Origin: Paraburkholderia caffeinitolerans
GTDB taxonomy: Bacteria > Pseudomonadota > Gammaproteobacteria > Burkholderiales > Burkholderiaceae
Direction: 5' to 3'
DNA length: 64,000 nucleotides
Assembly: GCF_902859945.1 (NCBI RefSeq)
Contig: NZ_CADIKL010000014.1
Location: 1 to 64,000 of the forward strand
In this document: positions 16,667 to 25,089 of the stretch, one piece after another
Layout of the letters: every line of letters begins with the position of its first letter
How positions within the stretch are numbered: position 1 is the stretch's first letter
Program-made: the position numbers and the translations under genes
The notes under the pieces: generated by a model
Told to the model about the DNA's origin: nothing
The model's database searches: none
The model's input: only the letters and a program-made list of their open reading frames with translations

Positions 16667-17908
16667 CTAGCGAATCGCGCCCAGGCCTCGCAAGTGTTCG
16701 ATGTCCTGCGGACCGTATCCGGCAGCGCGCATGATTCCGTCGGTGTGTTCGCCGAGCAGCGGCGCACGGTGGCGGACCGCGCCTGGCGTGCCGCTCAACT
16801 TGATCGGCACGCCCGCGATCTTGACCGGCATCGCGGAGCCCGGCTGCTCGACTTCGACCAGCATTTCGCGCACGCCGTAGTGCGGATCGTCGAAGATTTC
16901 CGCCGACGTATAGACGGGCCCGAACGGCACGCTGCCGCCAATGCATCGCGCCAGCTCTTCCTTGGTGCGAACGCGGGTGAACGCCTCAATCGCCTCGACC
17001 ACGCGTGACGCGTTTTGCACGCGCGCCGCGTTCGTGGCGAACGCTTCATCGACGACCAGTTCCGGACGACCGATCGCCAAAGCGAGCTTCTCCCAGAAAC
17101 CATCGTGCGCGCAGGCGATCGACACCCAGCCGTCACGTGCGCGAAACAGCCCGAACGGGCAAAGCAGCGGATGGCGGTTGCCTTCGGGCGCAGGCACGAT
17201 GCCGGTATAAGAAGTCTGGTAGACAATGCGCTCGCACATCGCCAGCACGCAGTCGGTCATCGCCACGTCGACGAACTGGCCTTCGCCGGTTTCGCGAACG
17301 CGATGCACGGCGGCGAGAATGCCGACGCACAGCATCAGCGCCGGTACCGTATCGCCCACGCCCGGGCCAATCTTGGTCGGTGTATCGTGGTCCGGTCCGG
17401 TGATGCCCATCATGCCCCCCATGGCCTGGGATACCACGTCGTAGGCAGGCCACTCCGCATACGGGCTGGCGCCGCTGCGCGGGTCGCCGAAGCCGCGTAC
17501 CGCGCCGTAGACCAGACGCGGATTCGTTTCGCGCAGCCGTTCATACGACAGGCCGAGCCGCTCCATCACGCCGGTGCGAAAGTTCTCGACTACGATGTCG
17601 GCGCCGTCGATCAGCCTGCGCACGACCTCCAGTCCATGAGTCGTCTTCAGGTCCACGGCGATCGACCGCTTGTTGCGATTGACGCTTTGGAAATAGCCGC
17701 CGAATTCGCGCAGCGAGTCGTCCTCGCGAAACGGGCCGTTGATGCGGGTACCGTCGCCGCTCATCGGCTCGACCTTGATGACCTCGGCGCCGTGGTCGGC
17801 GAGGATCTGCGTGCAAAATGGGCCGGCCAGCATCTGCGTCAGATCGATCACGCGAAGTCCCGCGAGCGCGCCTGTCAGGGGGCGCGATGCCTGCATACGG
17901 TCTTCCAT
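16667..17908 (-). CDS. Family III CoA-transferase (CaiB/BaiF type)
   Basis: A 413-residue CaiB/BaiF family protein. Members move CoA from a donor such as succinyl-CoA to a carboxylic acid through an aspartyl-CoA anhydride. The expected catalytic aspartate is D186 in GPGVGDTVPAL. The N-terminal Rossmann part (LRVIDLTQMLAGPF) and a GMMGITG loop are also typical. GGAG lies 8 bases before the ATG. Only one CaiB gene is present, so it is not a BbsEF-like heteromer unless a partner lies elsewhere. It probably activates the dicarboxylic substrate of this cluster. Confidence 0.88.
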   Translation of the reverse strand: MEDRMQASRPLTGALAGLRVIDLTQMLAGPFCTQILADHGAEVIKVEPMSGDGTRINGPFREDDSLREFGGYFQSVNRNKRSIAVDLKTTHGLEVVRRLIDGADIVVENFRTGVMERLGLSYERLRETNPRLVYGAVRGFGDPRSGASPYAEWPAYDVVSQAMGGMMGITGPDHDTPTKIGPGVGDTVPALMLCVGILAAVHRVRETGEGQFVDVAMTDCVLAMCERIVYQTSYTGIVPAPEGNRHPLLCPFGLFRARDGWVSIACAHDGFWEKLALAIGRPELVVDEAFATNAARVQNASRVVEAIEAFTRVRTKEELARCIGGSVPFGPVYTSAEIFDDPHYGVREMLVEVEQPGSAMPVKIAGVPIKLSGTPGAVRHRAPLLGEHTDGIMRAAGYGPQDIEHLRGLGAIR

Positions 17909-17952
17909 CTGTTGTCTCCGTTTTCGTGCTGCATCGTTGCGCAGCGGCGGGG

Positions 17953-19320
17953 CTACGCTGCGGCCGGGCTCATCAGCGCATGGATGCGCGCATAGAGCTC
18001 ACGCGCCGGCAACGTATGCAACTGTGCGACAAAGTCCCAGAGTTCCTTCGCCGGTGCCTCGCCGATCAGGGCCGCGGCCTTGGTTCTCAGCCTGGCCAGT
18101 TGTCGCGTGTACGGCATGGCATCGGCGAGCTCGACCGTGTGTTCGAGACAAGCGCCGGCATGCGTCGCGATGGTGGCGCGGCATGCGGTATCGGCGACGG
18201 CTGGATCGGCATGAATCGAGGTGCGTCGAGCCAGGCTGACGAGGGCGGGGTCTGTGCACGCCGCGTCCGAAAACGAGCGTAGCGACGCCGTATCGACACC
18301 GGCCAGTACCATCGCCGCAGTGAACGCAAGGCTGAACTTCGCTTCGAGTCCGGTGCGAGGCTGCTCAATGCAGCAAACCGGCAGCCATTGCGGGTTGATG
18401 CGAAGGCTGATGGCGGCGACGTCCGCAGGCTTCACGTCGTGCCCGGCACGCAACGCCAGCAGCGCTTCCAGCGCCGGGTGGGTACCGTGGCAGCAGGCGT
18501 GGAATTTGTACTGCACGTCGACGAACCGGAACTGTTGTGGCAGGCCGTCGAATGGCCCGGCAACGTTGTCCTGCCGCGCGCCGTGGCTGGCTGCGAAGCC
18601 GCCCGCACATTCGATCGCATCGGGCCGCGAGACGAAACCCAGCGAGGCGAGCGTGGCGGCTTCCACGCCGCTCGCGGCCGCCATGCCCGCATGAAACGGT
18701 TTGCCCATGGTGCCGAACTGACATTTGAGTCCGGACGCCCGGGTAGCCGCAATGCCAAGCGCATGGGCAGCCTGCGTGGCGTCGAGCCCCAGCAACCGAG
18801 CACATGCCGCCGTCGCGCCGAACGCACCGGACGTCGCAGTCTGATGAAACCCCGCGTTGTAGTGCGCGCGCCCCAGCCAGGCGCCCACCCGGCAGGTGGT
18901 CTCGAGGCCGCACAGGAGCGCTTCAAGCAAGGCGTTGCCATCGGCCTGCTGCTGCTCGGCAATAGCCAGTGTCGCGGGCAGGACGGCGACTGTTGGATGA
19001 CCCACGAAAGCGAAATGGGTGTCGTCGTAGTCGAGCGCGTGCCCGACCGTGCCGTTCAACAAGGCGGCAGCGCGCGCCGGCACGCGCTGCCGGATGCCGA
19101 ACGCACTGGCCTCGGGCGTGCCGCCTTCGCGCGTCACCAGTTCGCGTGCGATTTTGCTGACCGGTTCATGCCGACCCGCCAACGCGACGGCGAAATAGTC
19201 GTAGAACGAGAGCCTCGCGAAATCGAGCGCGTGTTCCGGGAATTCGATCGACCGGTCGACGGCAAAGCGAGCCGCCTGTGCGGTGACCCCGTCTGAGGTT
19301 TGCAATGTGGATGGATTCAA
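17953..19320 (-). CDS. MmgE/PrpD family protein
   Basis: A 455-residue member of the MmgE/PrpD family, all-helical in its large domain. Typical stretches are NGTVGHALDYDDTHF near residue 100 and KFHACCHGTHPALEAL near 270. Known members are 2-methylcitrate dehydratase, cis-aconitate decarboxylase and iminodisuccinate epimerase. All act on branched or substituted di- and tricarboxylates. None of the methylcitrate-cycle genes is nearby, so PrpD itself is unlikely. Between a CoA-transferase and an acyl-CoA dehydrogenase, an epimerase or dehydratase for a substituted succinate is plausible. The start is TTG with AGGGGC in front. Confidence 0.8.
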   Translation of the reverse strand: MNPSTLQTSDGVTAQAARFAVDRSIEFPEHALDFARLSFYDYFAVALAGRHEPVSKIARELVTREGGTPEASAFGIRQRVPARAAALLNGTVGHALDYDDTHFAFVGHPTVAVLPATLAIAEQQQADGNALLEALLCGLETTCRVGAWLGRAHYNAGFHQTATSGAFGATAACARLLGLDATQAAHALGIAATRASGLKCQFGTMGKPFHAGMAAASGVEAATLASLGFVSRPDAIECAGGFAASHGARQDNVAGPFDGLPQQFRFVDVQYKFHACCHGTHPALEALLALRAGHDVKPADVAAISLRINPQWLPVCCIEQPRTGLEAKFSLAFTAAMVLAGVDTASLRSFSDAACTDPALVSLARRTSIHADPAVADTACRATIATHAGACLEHTVELADAMPYTRQLARLRTKAAALIGEAPAKELWDFVAQLHTLPARELYARIHALMSPAAA

Positions 19321-19336
19321 CGAGAGCCCCTGGCGG

Positions 19337-20503
19337 TTACGCTGCGATCTTGCCGAGCATGGCGTCGGAAATGATCCGCATCTGGATTTCCGATGTGCCC
19401 TCGAAGATTTTGGTCAGGCGCGCATCGCGCCAGTAACGCTCCGCCGCGAAGTGGGTCGTGTAGCCGGCGCCACCATGGATCTGCAGACCTTCGCTCGTGA
19501 CCCGCTCCGACATTTCGCTCGCGAACAGTTTGACCATGGCCGCTTCCGTGTCGCAGCGCTCGCCTTCGTCGATCTTTTCGCAGACCGAGTACAACAGCGC
19601 GCGTGAAGCTTCGATCTGGGTGGCCATGTCGGCCAGCTTGAAGCGGATAGCCTGGAAGTTGCCAATCGGCGAACCGAACTGGGCGCGCTCGCGCGCATAG
19701 TGCAGCGAGTCCTCCAGACTGCCCTGGGCGAGACCAATGGAGCGCGCCGCGGTATGCGCGCGTGCCGTTTCCAGGCCAGCGGTGGCGAGATAGAAGGCCT
19801 TGCCCTCTTCTCCCACCCTCATCGAGTCCGGTACGCGGCAGCCATCGAATGCCAGTTCCCAGGTAGTCCAGCCGTGGTAGCCAATCTTGGGAATCACGCT
19901 GCCCTTGACCCCTTCGGGCAACTGGCCGCGAGGCTTCTCGACCATGAAGGCGGAGAGGCCGCGGTGGCGAGCCTTCGGGTCGATCACGGGATCGGTTCGC
20001 GCGATGACGAGGATGAAGTCGGCCTCGTCCGCGAACGTGCACCAATACTTGCTGCCGGTGATCTCCCACTCGTCGCCGACTCGCACTGCGCGGCAAGAAA
20101 TATTCGCCACGTCGGAGCCCGCATTCGGCTCCGACAGCGAGAATGCGCCGAGGAATTCGCCGCGAGCCATGCGCGGCAAATACTCGGCTTTTTTCTCCGG
20201 CGACAGATTTTTCAAGGCGCCGATCAAGCCGTTGCCACGCGCGATCAGGCTGCCCACGCTCATCCAGCCGCGCGACAGTTGCTCCGCCACGAGACAGTAC
20301 TCGTATGCACCAAGGCCGAGCCCCCCGTATTCCTCGGGAATCAGGATGCCGAAGTAACCCAGCTCGCCCATCGCTTCGATCAGCTCGCGCGGGATCTGAC
20401 CTTTTTCCGGATCGAGTTTGTTAGCGATCGGCAGCACACGTTCCATCGTGAATTGATGCGCGGCTTCCTGGATCATGCGGCGCTCTTCGGTCAATTTTTG
20501 CAC
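19337..20503 (-). CDS. Acyl-CoA dehydrogenase
   Basis: A 388-residue acyl-CoA dehydrogenase, first gene of the long minus-strand unit. Motifs are SLSEPNAGSDVANI, ITGSKYWCTFADEADF and LQIHGGAGYT, with the canonical catalytic glutamate in KIFEGTSEIQ. The start is GTG with AAGGGG 8 bases upstream; an ATG 27 bases further in is the alternative. With the divergent MaoC hydratase it could carry out a methylsuccinyl-CoA-type dehydrogenation, but sequence alone does not set specificity. A candidate operator lies 50 bases upstream. Confidence 0.88.
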   Translation of the reverse strand: MQKLTEERRMIQEAAHQFTMERVLPIANKLDPEKGQIPRELIEAMGELGYFGILIPEEYGGLGLGAYEYCLVAEQLSRGWMSVGSLIARGNGLIGALKNLSPEKKAEYLPRMARGEFLGAFSLSEPNAGSDVANISCRAVRVGDEWEITGSKYWCTFADEADFILVIARTDPVIDPKARHRGLSAFMVEKPRGQLPEGVKGSVIPKIGYHGWTTWELAFDGCRVPDSMRVGEEGKAFYLATAGLETARAHTAARSIGLAQGSLEDSLHYARERAQFGSPIGNFQAIRFKLADMATQIEASRALLYSVCEKIDEGERCDTEAAMVKLFASEMSERVTSEGLQIHGGAGYTTHFAAERYWRDARLTKIFEGTSEIQMRIISDAMLGKIAA

Positions 20504-20552
20504 TGGGCCTGCCCCTTTTTGACGTTTGCCTTACGGAGTTTGATCGATGACT

Positions 20553-20564
20553 ATGTGCGTACAT
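20553..20564. promoter_or_regulatory. Candidate operator upstream of the minus-strand catabolic unit
   Basis: ATGTGCGTACAT, one base off a perfect palindrome. It lies 50 bp from the acyl-CoA dehydrogenase start and overlaps a TAATAT -10 candidate on the minus strand (20563-20568). It is near-identical to the site at 20702-20713. Confidence 0.6.
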
Positions 20565-20604
20565 ATTAGCAACGTCACGGTGATAAGTGACACGCGGGTT
20601 TTTC

Positions 20605-20625
20605 CCACCCCCCCAAATCGGGTGG
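20605..20625. repeat. C-tract/G-tract stem-loop in the divergent promoter region
   Basis: CCACCC and GGGTGG arms lie on either side of a short C- and A-rich loop. It sits between the two candidate operators. Similar C-run/G-run hairpins are found near 23.89, 29.75 and 35.44 kb. Function unknown. Confidence 0.35.
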
Positions 20626-20674
20626 CTGTAGCGCGGCCAAGCAAAAACGCTCATGCGCGACGGTGAAGTGCCGG

Positions 20675-20713
20675 TTGACACGGTTCGATCAGGCCGCCAT
20701 TATGTACGTACAT
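20675..20713 (+). promoter_or_regulatory. Candidate promoter and operator upstream of the MaoC gene
   Basis: TTGACA at 20675 and CATTAT at 20698 are spaced by 17 bases. The perfect palindrome ATGTACGTACAT at 20702-20713 overlaps the end of the -10 and the expected start of transcription, 52 bp before the MaoC start. This arrangement suggests repression, with the GntR protein encoded downstream as first candidate. Confidence 0.6.
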
Positions 20714-20765
20714 TTTAACCATTCGCGATGAGCGGCGATCAAGAATTCCTGACCGGAGGAGAGCG

Positions 20766-21818
20766 ATGCGCAAGGACAGGGCGGGAAATTACTTCGAAGA
20801 CTTTCGCGTGGGCATGAGAATTCGTCATGCCACGCCGCGGACGCTGACGGAAGGCGATCGAAGCCTCTATATCGGACTTACCGGCAGCCGTACGGCGCTC
20901 TGCACCGCCGAGACCAACGCGCAGCGGCTAGGCTTCGATCGCCGCCCACTGGAAGACTTACTGGTGTTCAACACGGCATTCGGCAAGACGGTGCCGGACA
21001 TCTCGCTCAATGCCGTGGCCAACCTTGGCTACTCGGATGTCCGTTTCCTCGCTCCCGTGTATCCAGGCGACACGCTGACTGTGGAGACCGAGATCCTCGG
21101 TCTGAAGGAAAACGCCAGCCGCAAGACCGGAGTGGTCTACGTGCGTTCGACAGCGAGCAATCAACTCGGACTGAACGTGCTGACGTGGATCCGCTGGGTG
21201 ATGGTGCACAAGCGCGACCCTGGCGCGCCCTGCGGCGAGGCCGTCGTTCCCACGCTGAATGCCAGCGTACCGACTGAGCGTCTGCCTTGTGGCGACTACA
21301 GCGCACGGGTGCGCGAGATTGGCTCCATGACCGGTGTGTCCGCGCTTTGGGACGACTACGCGGCTGGCGAACGAATCGATCATCCGGGTGCAATGACCGT
21401 CAACGAGAGCGACCATAGCATCGCCACGCGCCTATATCAGAACACGGCAAAAGCACACTTTGACGGCTTCGCCGCGACCGCGAGGGGCACGAAGCGGCTG
21501 GTCTATGGCGGTCACGTCATGTCGATCTGCAAGGCGCTGGCGTATGACGGGCTGGAGAACGGTCTGTCGATCCTGGCGATCAATGGCGGCAGTCACGTCA
21601 ACCCGACCTACGCAGGCGACACCATCGCCTGCTCGACCATGGTACTGGACAAGATCGACCTCGGCCTCGGGCACATTGGCGGACTCCGCCTGCGTACCAT
21701 CGGCGTCAAGAATGCTGCCGCGTCATCGATTGCATTTCCCGACGCGGGGGGGACACGGCCCATCCATCCGGAGCATGTCGTGCTCGATCTCGACTACACG
21801 ATTGCCATTCCCAGATAG
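20766..21818 (+). CDS. MaoC-family enoyl-CoA hydratase, mesaconyl-CoA hydratase-like
   Basis: A 350-residue double hot-dog protein. It resembles mesaconyl-CoA hydratase (Mch) over its length: NYFEDFRVGMRIRHATPRT at the N-terminus, FGKTVPDISLNAVANLGY, PVYPGDTL, and GLKENASRKTGVVYVRST. Mch hydrates mesaconyl-CoA to beta-methylmalyl-CoA; close relatives hydrate other methyl-branched C5 enoyl-CoAs. GGAGGAGAGCG precedes the ATG. The CoA-ester lyase gene follows after 29 bases, giving a hydration-then-cleavage pair. Specificity for mesaconyl-, itaconyl- or a larger substituted enoyl-CoA is not settled by sequence. Confidence 0.87.
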   Translation: MRKDRAGNYFEDFRVGMRIRHATPRTLTEGDRSLYIGLTGSRTALCTAETNAQRLGFDRRPLEDLLVFNTAFGKTVPDISLNAVANLGYSDVRFLAPVYPGDTLTVETEILGLKENASRKTGVVYVRSTASNQLGLNVLTWIRWVMVHKRDPGAPCGEAVVPTLNASVPTERLPCGDYSARVREIGSMTGVSALWDDYAAGERIDHPGAMTVNESDHSIATRLYQNTAKAHFDGFAATARGTKRLVYGGHVMSICKALAYDGLENGLSILAINGGSHVNPTYAGDTIACSTMVLDKIDLGLGHIGGLRLRTIGVKNAAASSIAFPDAGGTRPIHPEHVVLDLDYTIAIPR

Positions 21819-21847
21819 TTCACCCATTCCAGTTATCGGAGAATCTC

Positions 21848-22843
21848 ATGGCTGCTACCACGCATCCGCGCGACGCGCTCTTTGCCGGCGAAAAGGCATT
21901 CCCGGTCCTTGCAGCGTGCGAGCATTTCGCCGGCAGCGAAAAGTTGATCGGCAAGGCGATGGACCTGCACGTGGAGTACGGTCCTGTTTTTGACATTACC
22001 TGCGACTGCGAGGACGGCGCCGTCACCGGCGAGGAGCGCGAGCATGCTGCGATGGTGGCGCGCATGATCAATTCGGGGCGTAACCGATTCGGCAGAGCGG
22101 GTGCGCGCATCCACGATCCTGCGCATCCAGCCTGGCGAGCGGACGTGGACATCATCGTTGGCGAAGCCGCGGAAAAAGTCGCCTACATCACGATCCCCAA
22201 AGCGACCCATCATGAGCAGGTCGCAGAGGTGATCGACTATATCGGCAACGCGGCACGCAGGGCGGGAACGAGCCGCGCGATCCCGATTCATGCCCTGATT
22301 GAAACACATGGCGCGTTGCGCGACGTCTTTCACATCGCGTCCTTGCCGCATATCGAAGTGCTGGACTTTGGACTCATGGATTTCGTCAGCGGACATCACG
22401 GCGCCATACCCGCTATGGCCATGCGCAGCCCGGGCCAGTTCGAGCATGCGCTGCTTGCGCGGGCCAAGGCGGACATCGTGGCCGCCGCGCTGGCCAATGG
22501 CATCGTGCCCGCGCATAACGTGTGTCTTAACCTCAAGAATGCTGAAGCGATCGCGAGTGACGCGGCCCGCGCCCGCAACGAATTTGGTTTTCTACGGATG
22601 TGGAGCATCTATCCGGCACAGATCGCACCTATCGTCAATGCCATGCGTCCGGACCTCACGGAAGTGGCCGATGCGTCCGGGATTCTGATTGCCGCGCAGA
22701 ACGCCGGCTGGGGTCCAATCCAGTACCAGGGCGAATTGCACGACCGCGCAACCTATCGCTATTTTTGGGCCGTGCTTGAAAAAGCGAAAATCACTGGGAT
22801 GGCGCTGCCAGCCGAAGCCATGCAGCGGTTCTTCCAGGACTGA
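21848..22843 (+). CDS. HpcH/HpaI-CitE-like CoA-ester lyase (methylmalyl/citramalyl-CoA lyase-like)
   Basis: A 331-residue TIM-barrel lyase of the citrate lyase beta/HpcH superfamily. The metal- and substrate-binding acidic motif is seen in VFDITCDCEDGAV, and GARIHDP and the IPIHALIETHGAL region (active-site arginine/glutamate side) follow. Members cleave malyl-, beta-methylmalyl- or citramalyl-CoA to acetyl- or propionyl-CoA plus glyoxylate or pyruvate. It is encoded just after the MaoC hydratase, and the two proteins would perform consecutive steps. It differs from short CitE proteins in length and is more like the CoA-ester lyases of Burkholderiales. Confidence 0.85.
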   Translation: MAATTHPRDALFAGEKAFPVLAACEHFAGSEKLIGKAMDLHVEYGPVFDITCDCEDGAVTGEEREHAAMVARMINSGRNRFGRAGARIHDPAHPAWRADVDIIVGEAAEKVAYITIPKATHHEQVAEVIDYIGNAARRAGTSRAIPIHALIETHGALRDVFHIASLPHIEVLDFGLMDFVSGHHGAIPAMAMRSPGQFEHALLARAKADIVAAALANGIVPAHNVCLNLKNAEAIASDAARARNEFGFLRMWSIYPAQIAPIVNAMRPDLTEVADASGILIAAQNAGWGPIQYQGELHDRATYRYFWAVLEKAKITGMALPAEAMQRFFQD

Positions 22844-22897
22844 ACGCCTGTGCGATGCCGGCGCTGGCCTGCGCCCGGGGCGATGACTCGACGCGCG

Positions 22898-22916
22898 TAT
22901 AATCAGCTCCCTGATT
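22898..22916 (+). promoter_or_regulatory. Candidate promoter and inverted repeat upstream of the GntR gene
   Basis: TATAAT at 22898-22903 overlaps a perfect inverted repeat (AATCAG-CTCC-CTGATT) at 22901-22916, 39 bp before the GntR start. No good -35 is seen. It could be an autoregulatory site, but it does not resemble the ATGTACGTACAT palindromes. Confidence 0.4.
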
Positions 22917-22954
22917 GATAGCCACGCCCGACTTACGCACCAACACAGTAGCCC

Positions 22955-23731
22955 ATGCGCGCCACCTCGAAAGGCAACCAGATCGATTCACCCGGCTCGT
23001 CCACACGCTACGCCGAACTGGCCAGCGCGCTGGTCAAGGACATCGTGGCTGGGCGCCACGTGGTGGGCAGCCTGCTGCCCACCGAACACGAATTGGCCGA
23101 GCAGCGCGGCGTAAGCCGTCATACCGTACGCGCCGCGCTCAAGCTGCTACAGGACCTCGGCTACATCACGCGCAAGAAGTCAGTCGGCACGCTGGTTGAG
23201 AGCGCCAATCCGGAAACCGCGTATACGCAGTCGTTCGGAACCGCGGAGGATCTCGTGCGAGTCGCGGCAACGGAAGTGCGGGCCATCGAGAACGAGCACC
23301 GGGTCACGCTGGATCGTGCCGCCGCTCGGCGCCTCGAAGCACCGGTCGGTAGCGAATGGCTGCTGTTTGCCGGTACCCGCGTCGACGTCAGGAAGGGACG
23401 AACGCCTGTGGCCTGGGCCGATATCTACATTGATGTGACGCTTGCTCGCATCGCGAAGGCGGTTCGGAACAATCCCGAAGTGCTGGTCAGTTTCCTGATC
23501 GAGCGAGAGGCCGGCCAGGTCATTGCAGAAATCCGGCAGGTCGTGACGGCGACCCTGATCGAAGTGCCGCTTGCCCGCGTGCTCGGCGTAGCAGCCGGAT
23601 CGGCTGGCTTGAGGCTCGTGCGCCACTACAAAGACGCAGCGGGAAAAATCCTCGAAATCACCGACACGATTTATCCCGCCGACCGGGTGTCCGTCGCGTC
23701 GCAGTTGAAGCGAAGCAAAGCGCCGCTTTGA
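22955..23731 (+). CDS. GntR-family regulator, HutC subfamily (UTRA domain)
   Basis: A 258-residue regulator. The N-terminal winged helix includes LPTEHELAEQRGVSRHTVRAAL (about residues 46-67) and GYITRKKSVGTLV; a UTRA ligand-binding domain fills residues 85-250. HutC-type repressors bind palindromic operators and respond to small acids or sugars. It is the only regulator in the 5-24 kb block and lies directly after the MaoC-lyase pair. It is therefore the best candidate to bind the two palindromes between the divergent units. The ribosome site is weak. Confidence 0.85.
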   Translation: MRATSKGNQIDSPGSSTRYAELASALVKDIVAGRHVVGSLLPTEHELAEQRGVSRHTVRAALKLLQDLGYITRKKSVGTLVESANPETAYTQSFGTAEDLVRVAATEVRAIENEHRVTLDRAAARRLEAPVGSEWLLFAGTRVDVRKGRTPVAWADIYIDVTLARIAKAVRNNPEVLVSFLIEREAGQVIAEIRQVVTATLIEVPLARVLGVAAGSAGLRLVRHYKDAAGKILEITDTIYPADRVSVASQLKRSKAPL

Positions 23732-23884
23732 GTCGCGGTCTGCTGGCTGGCTCGAGTAACTTGCAGACACCACATTCCGCCTGCCCCCCCTCAACTCCCC
23801 TCACCGCTTCCTCACCACCAGATTGCCGTCGCTCAGGTTGCGGCCTCCTGCGCTGCGAAGTACCGGACGTCTTGCACCATCTCG

Positions 23885-23902
23885 CCCCCTGTTTTCGGGG
23901 GG
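23885..23902. repeat. Small hairpin repeat (CCCCCTGTTTT ... GGGGGG), copy 1
   Basis: A 5-bp C/G stem with a TGTTTTC loop. The first 11 bases are identical to a hairpin at 35432-35451. Recognisable SDR coding sequence starts 2 bases downstream, so the repeat sits at the truncation point of that gene. Confidence 0.45.
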
Positions 23903-23903
23903 A

Positions 23904-24632
23904 TTTCTCGTCATCAACGACCTCGACCCGGAGCCCGCTCAAGAGGCGGTCGAAGCGCTCAAGGCCAGCGGTGCGCAAGCCGTAGCCTGCGTAGGCAACG
24001 TGACGGCGCCCGACTTCGCCGAGCGGTTTGTCAACACGGCCATGAGCACGTTCGGGAGCATCGATATCCTCGTCAACAACGCTGGTTTCACATGGGACGA
24101 CGTGATCCAGAAGATGAGCGACGAGCAGTGGTACGCCGTCCTCGACTGCCACATGACGGCACCGTTCCGCATCCTGCGCGCCGCGTATCCGCACATCAAG
24201 GCGCTGCATGCCGCCGACAAGGAGGCGGGCCGCGAGGTGTACCGCAAAGTCGTGAACATCTCCTCGACGTCGGCGCTCAACGGCAACGCGGGGCAGATGA
24301 ACTATTCGTCGGCCAAGGCTGGCGTGATCGGGATGACGCGTGCGCTCGCCCGCGAGTGGGGCCGCTTCAATGTCAACGTCAACGCGGTGGCGTTCGGCCT
24401 GATTCACACTCGCATGACGGTGAGCACGGAATCCGCCCAAACGGTCAAAATCGAGGGCCGCGACATTCGCGTCGGCCTGAACGCCGAGATGCTCAAGACC
24501 CACGCGCAGCGCAACCCGCTCGGACGAGGCGGCACGCCTGAAGAGGCGGCAGGCGGCGTGTATCTGTTTTGCTCGCCCGAGTCGAACTACATCACGGGTC
24601 AAACCATCGCCGTGGCCGGCAACGTCCAGTAA
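23904..24632 (+). pseudogene. SDR oxidoreductase, 5'-truncated
   Basis: The frame encodes an SDR that begins inside the fold (FLVINDLDPEPAQEAVEAL). The first beta strand and the TGxxxGIG cofactor motif, about 30 residues, are missing. The rest looks intact: NNAG, a catalytic STSALNGNAGQMNYSSAK stretch, and a normal C-terminus ending TIAVAGNVQ. Without the dinucleotide-binding glycines it should not be an active dehydrogenase. An upstream in-frame ATG at 23823 gives only unrelated arginine- and proline-rich residues. It resembles FabG/hydroxyacyl-CoA dehydrogenases such as those in the neighbouring modules. Confidence 0.65.
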
Positions 24633-24777
24633 GCTGGCACTGCCATCCCGCAGCAATCCATCAAGGCTCCGGCCGGCCGCGCTTTTCTTCCACGCGGCCG
24701 GCGTTCATCACTGCGCTACTCTTGCGGCCCACGCCTCCGGCATCGCGCCGGCACTCGGCGAACCACCAGCATCGGAT

Positions 24778-25014
24778 TCACATGCCTTCCATCACGACCG
24801 GATAGCGCACGAAGGTGCCGCCGTCTGCTGCAAGCGCACGGATCGACCGCGCACTGACTACGCGCTGCGCGCTGGCCCACTCGGCGACGCTGTCCTTGCT
24901 CGCCACAGCCTGCCCGCCTGCCGCCTGGATCTCCGCCACGACGTGGTCCGCAGGCGCCGCGTCCGTGCCCGCACCGGTCACGATCATCACCTTGCCATCC
25001 ATTCCTTTATTCAT
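24778..25014 (-). pseudogene. Decayed SDR remnant with internal deletions
   Basis: A 78-codon frame that starts like the 304-residue SDR at 15.7 kb (MNKGMDGKVMIVTGAG against MNSSLQGKVVVVTGAG). It skips the glycine motif, continues with VVAEIQAAGGQAVASKDSVAEW, which matches VVDEIRTAGGDAVANQDSVSTW, and then jumps to an unrelated-looking end. It is an SDR gene reduced by at least two deletions. No activity is expected. Confidence 0.55.
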
Positions 25015-25089
25015 TTAATCGGAATCCTTATCGATATTGCCATTTCTTGCTGCCACCGGACGCGCAACCCGGTCGTTGCGCCGTGCGGA

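Noticed and set aside
17953..19320. 2-methylcitrate dehydratase (prpD) identity
   Set aside because: prpB, prpC and acnD/prpF are absent, and the gene lies in an acyl-CoA operon.
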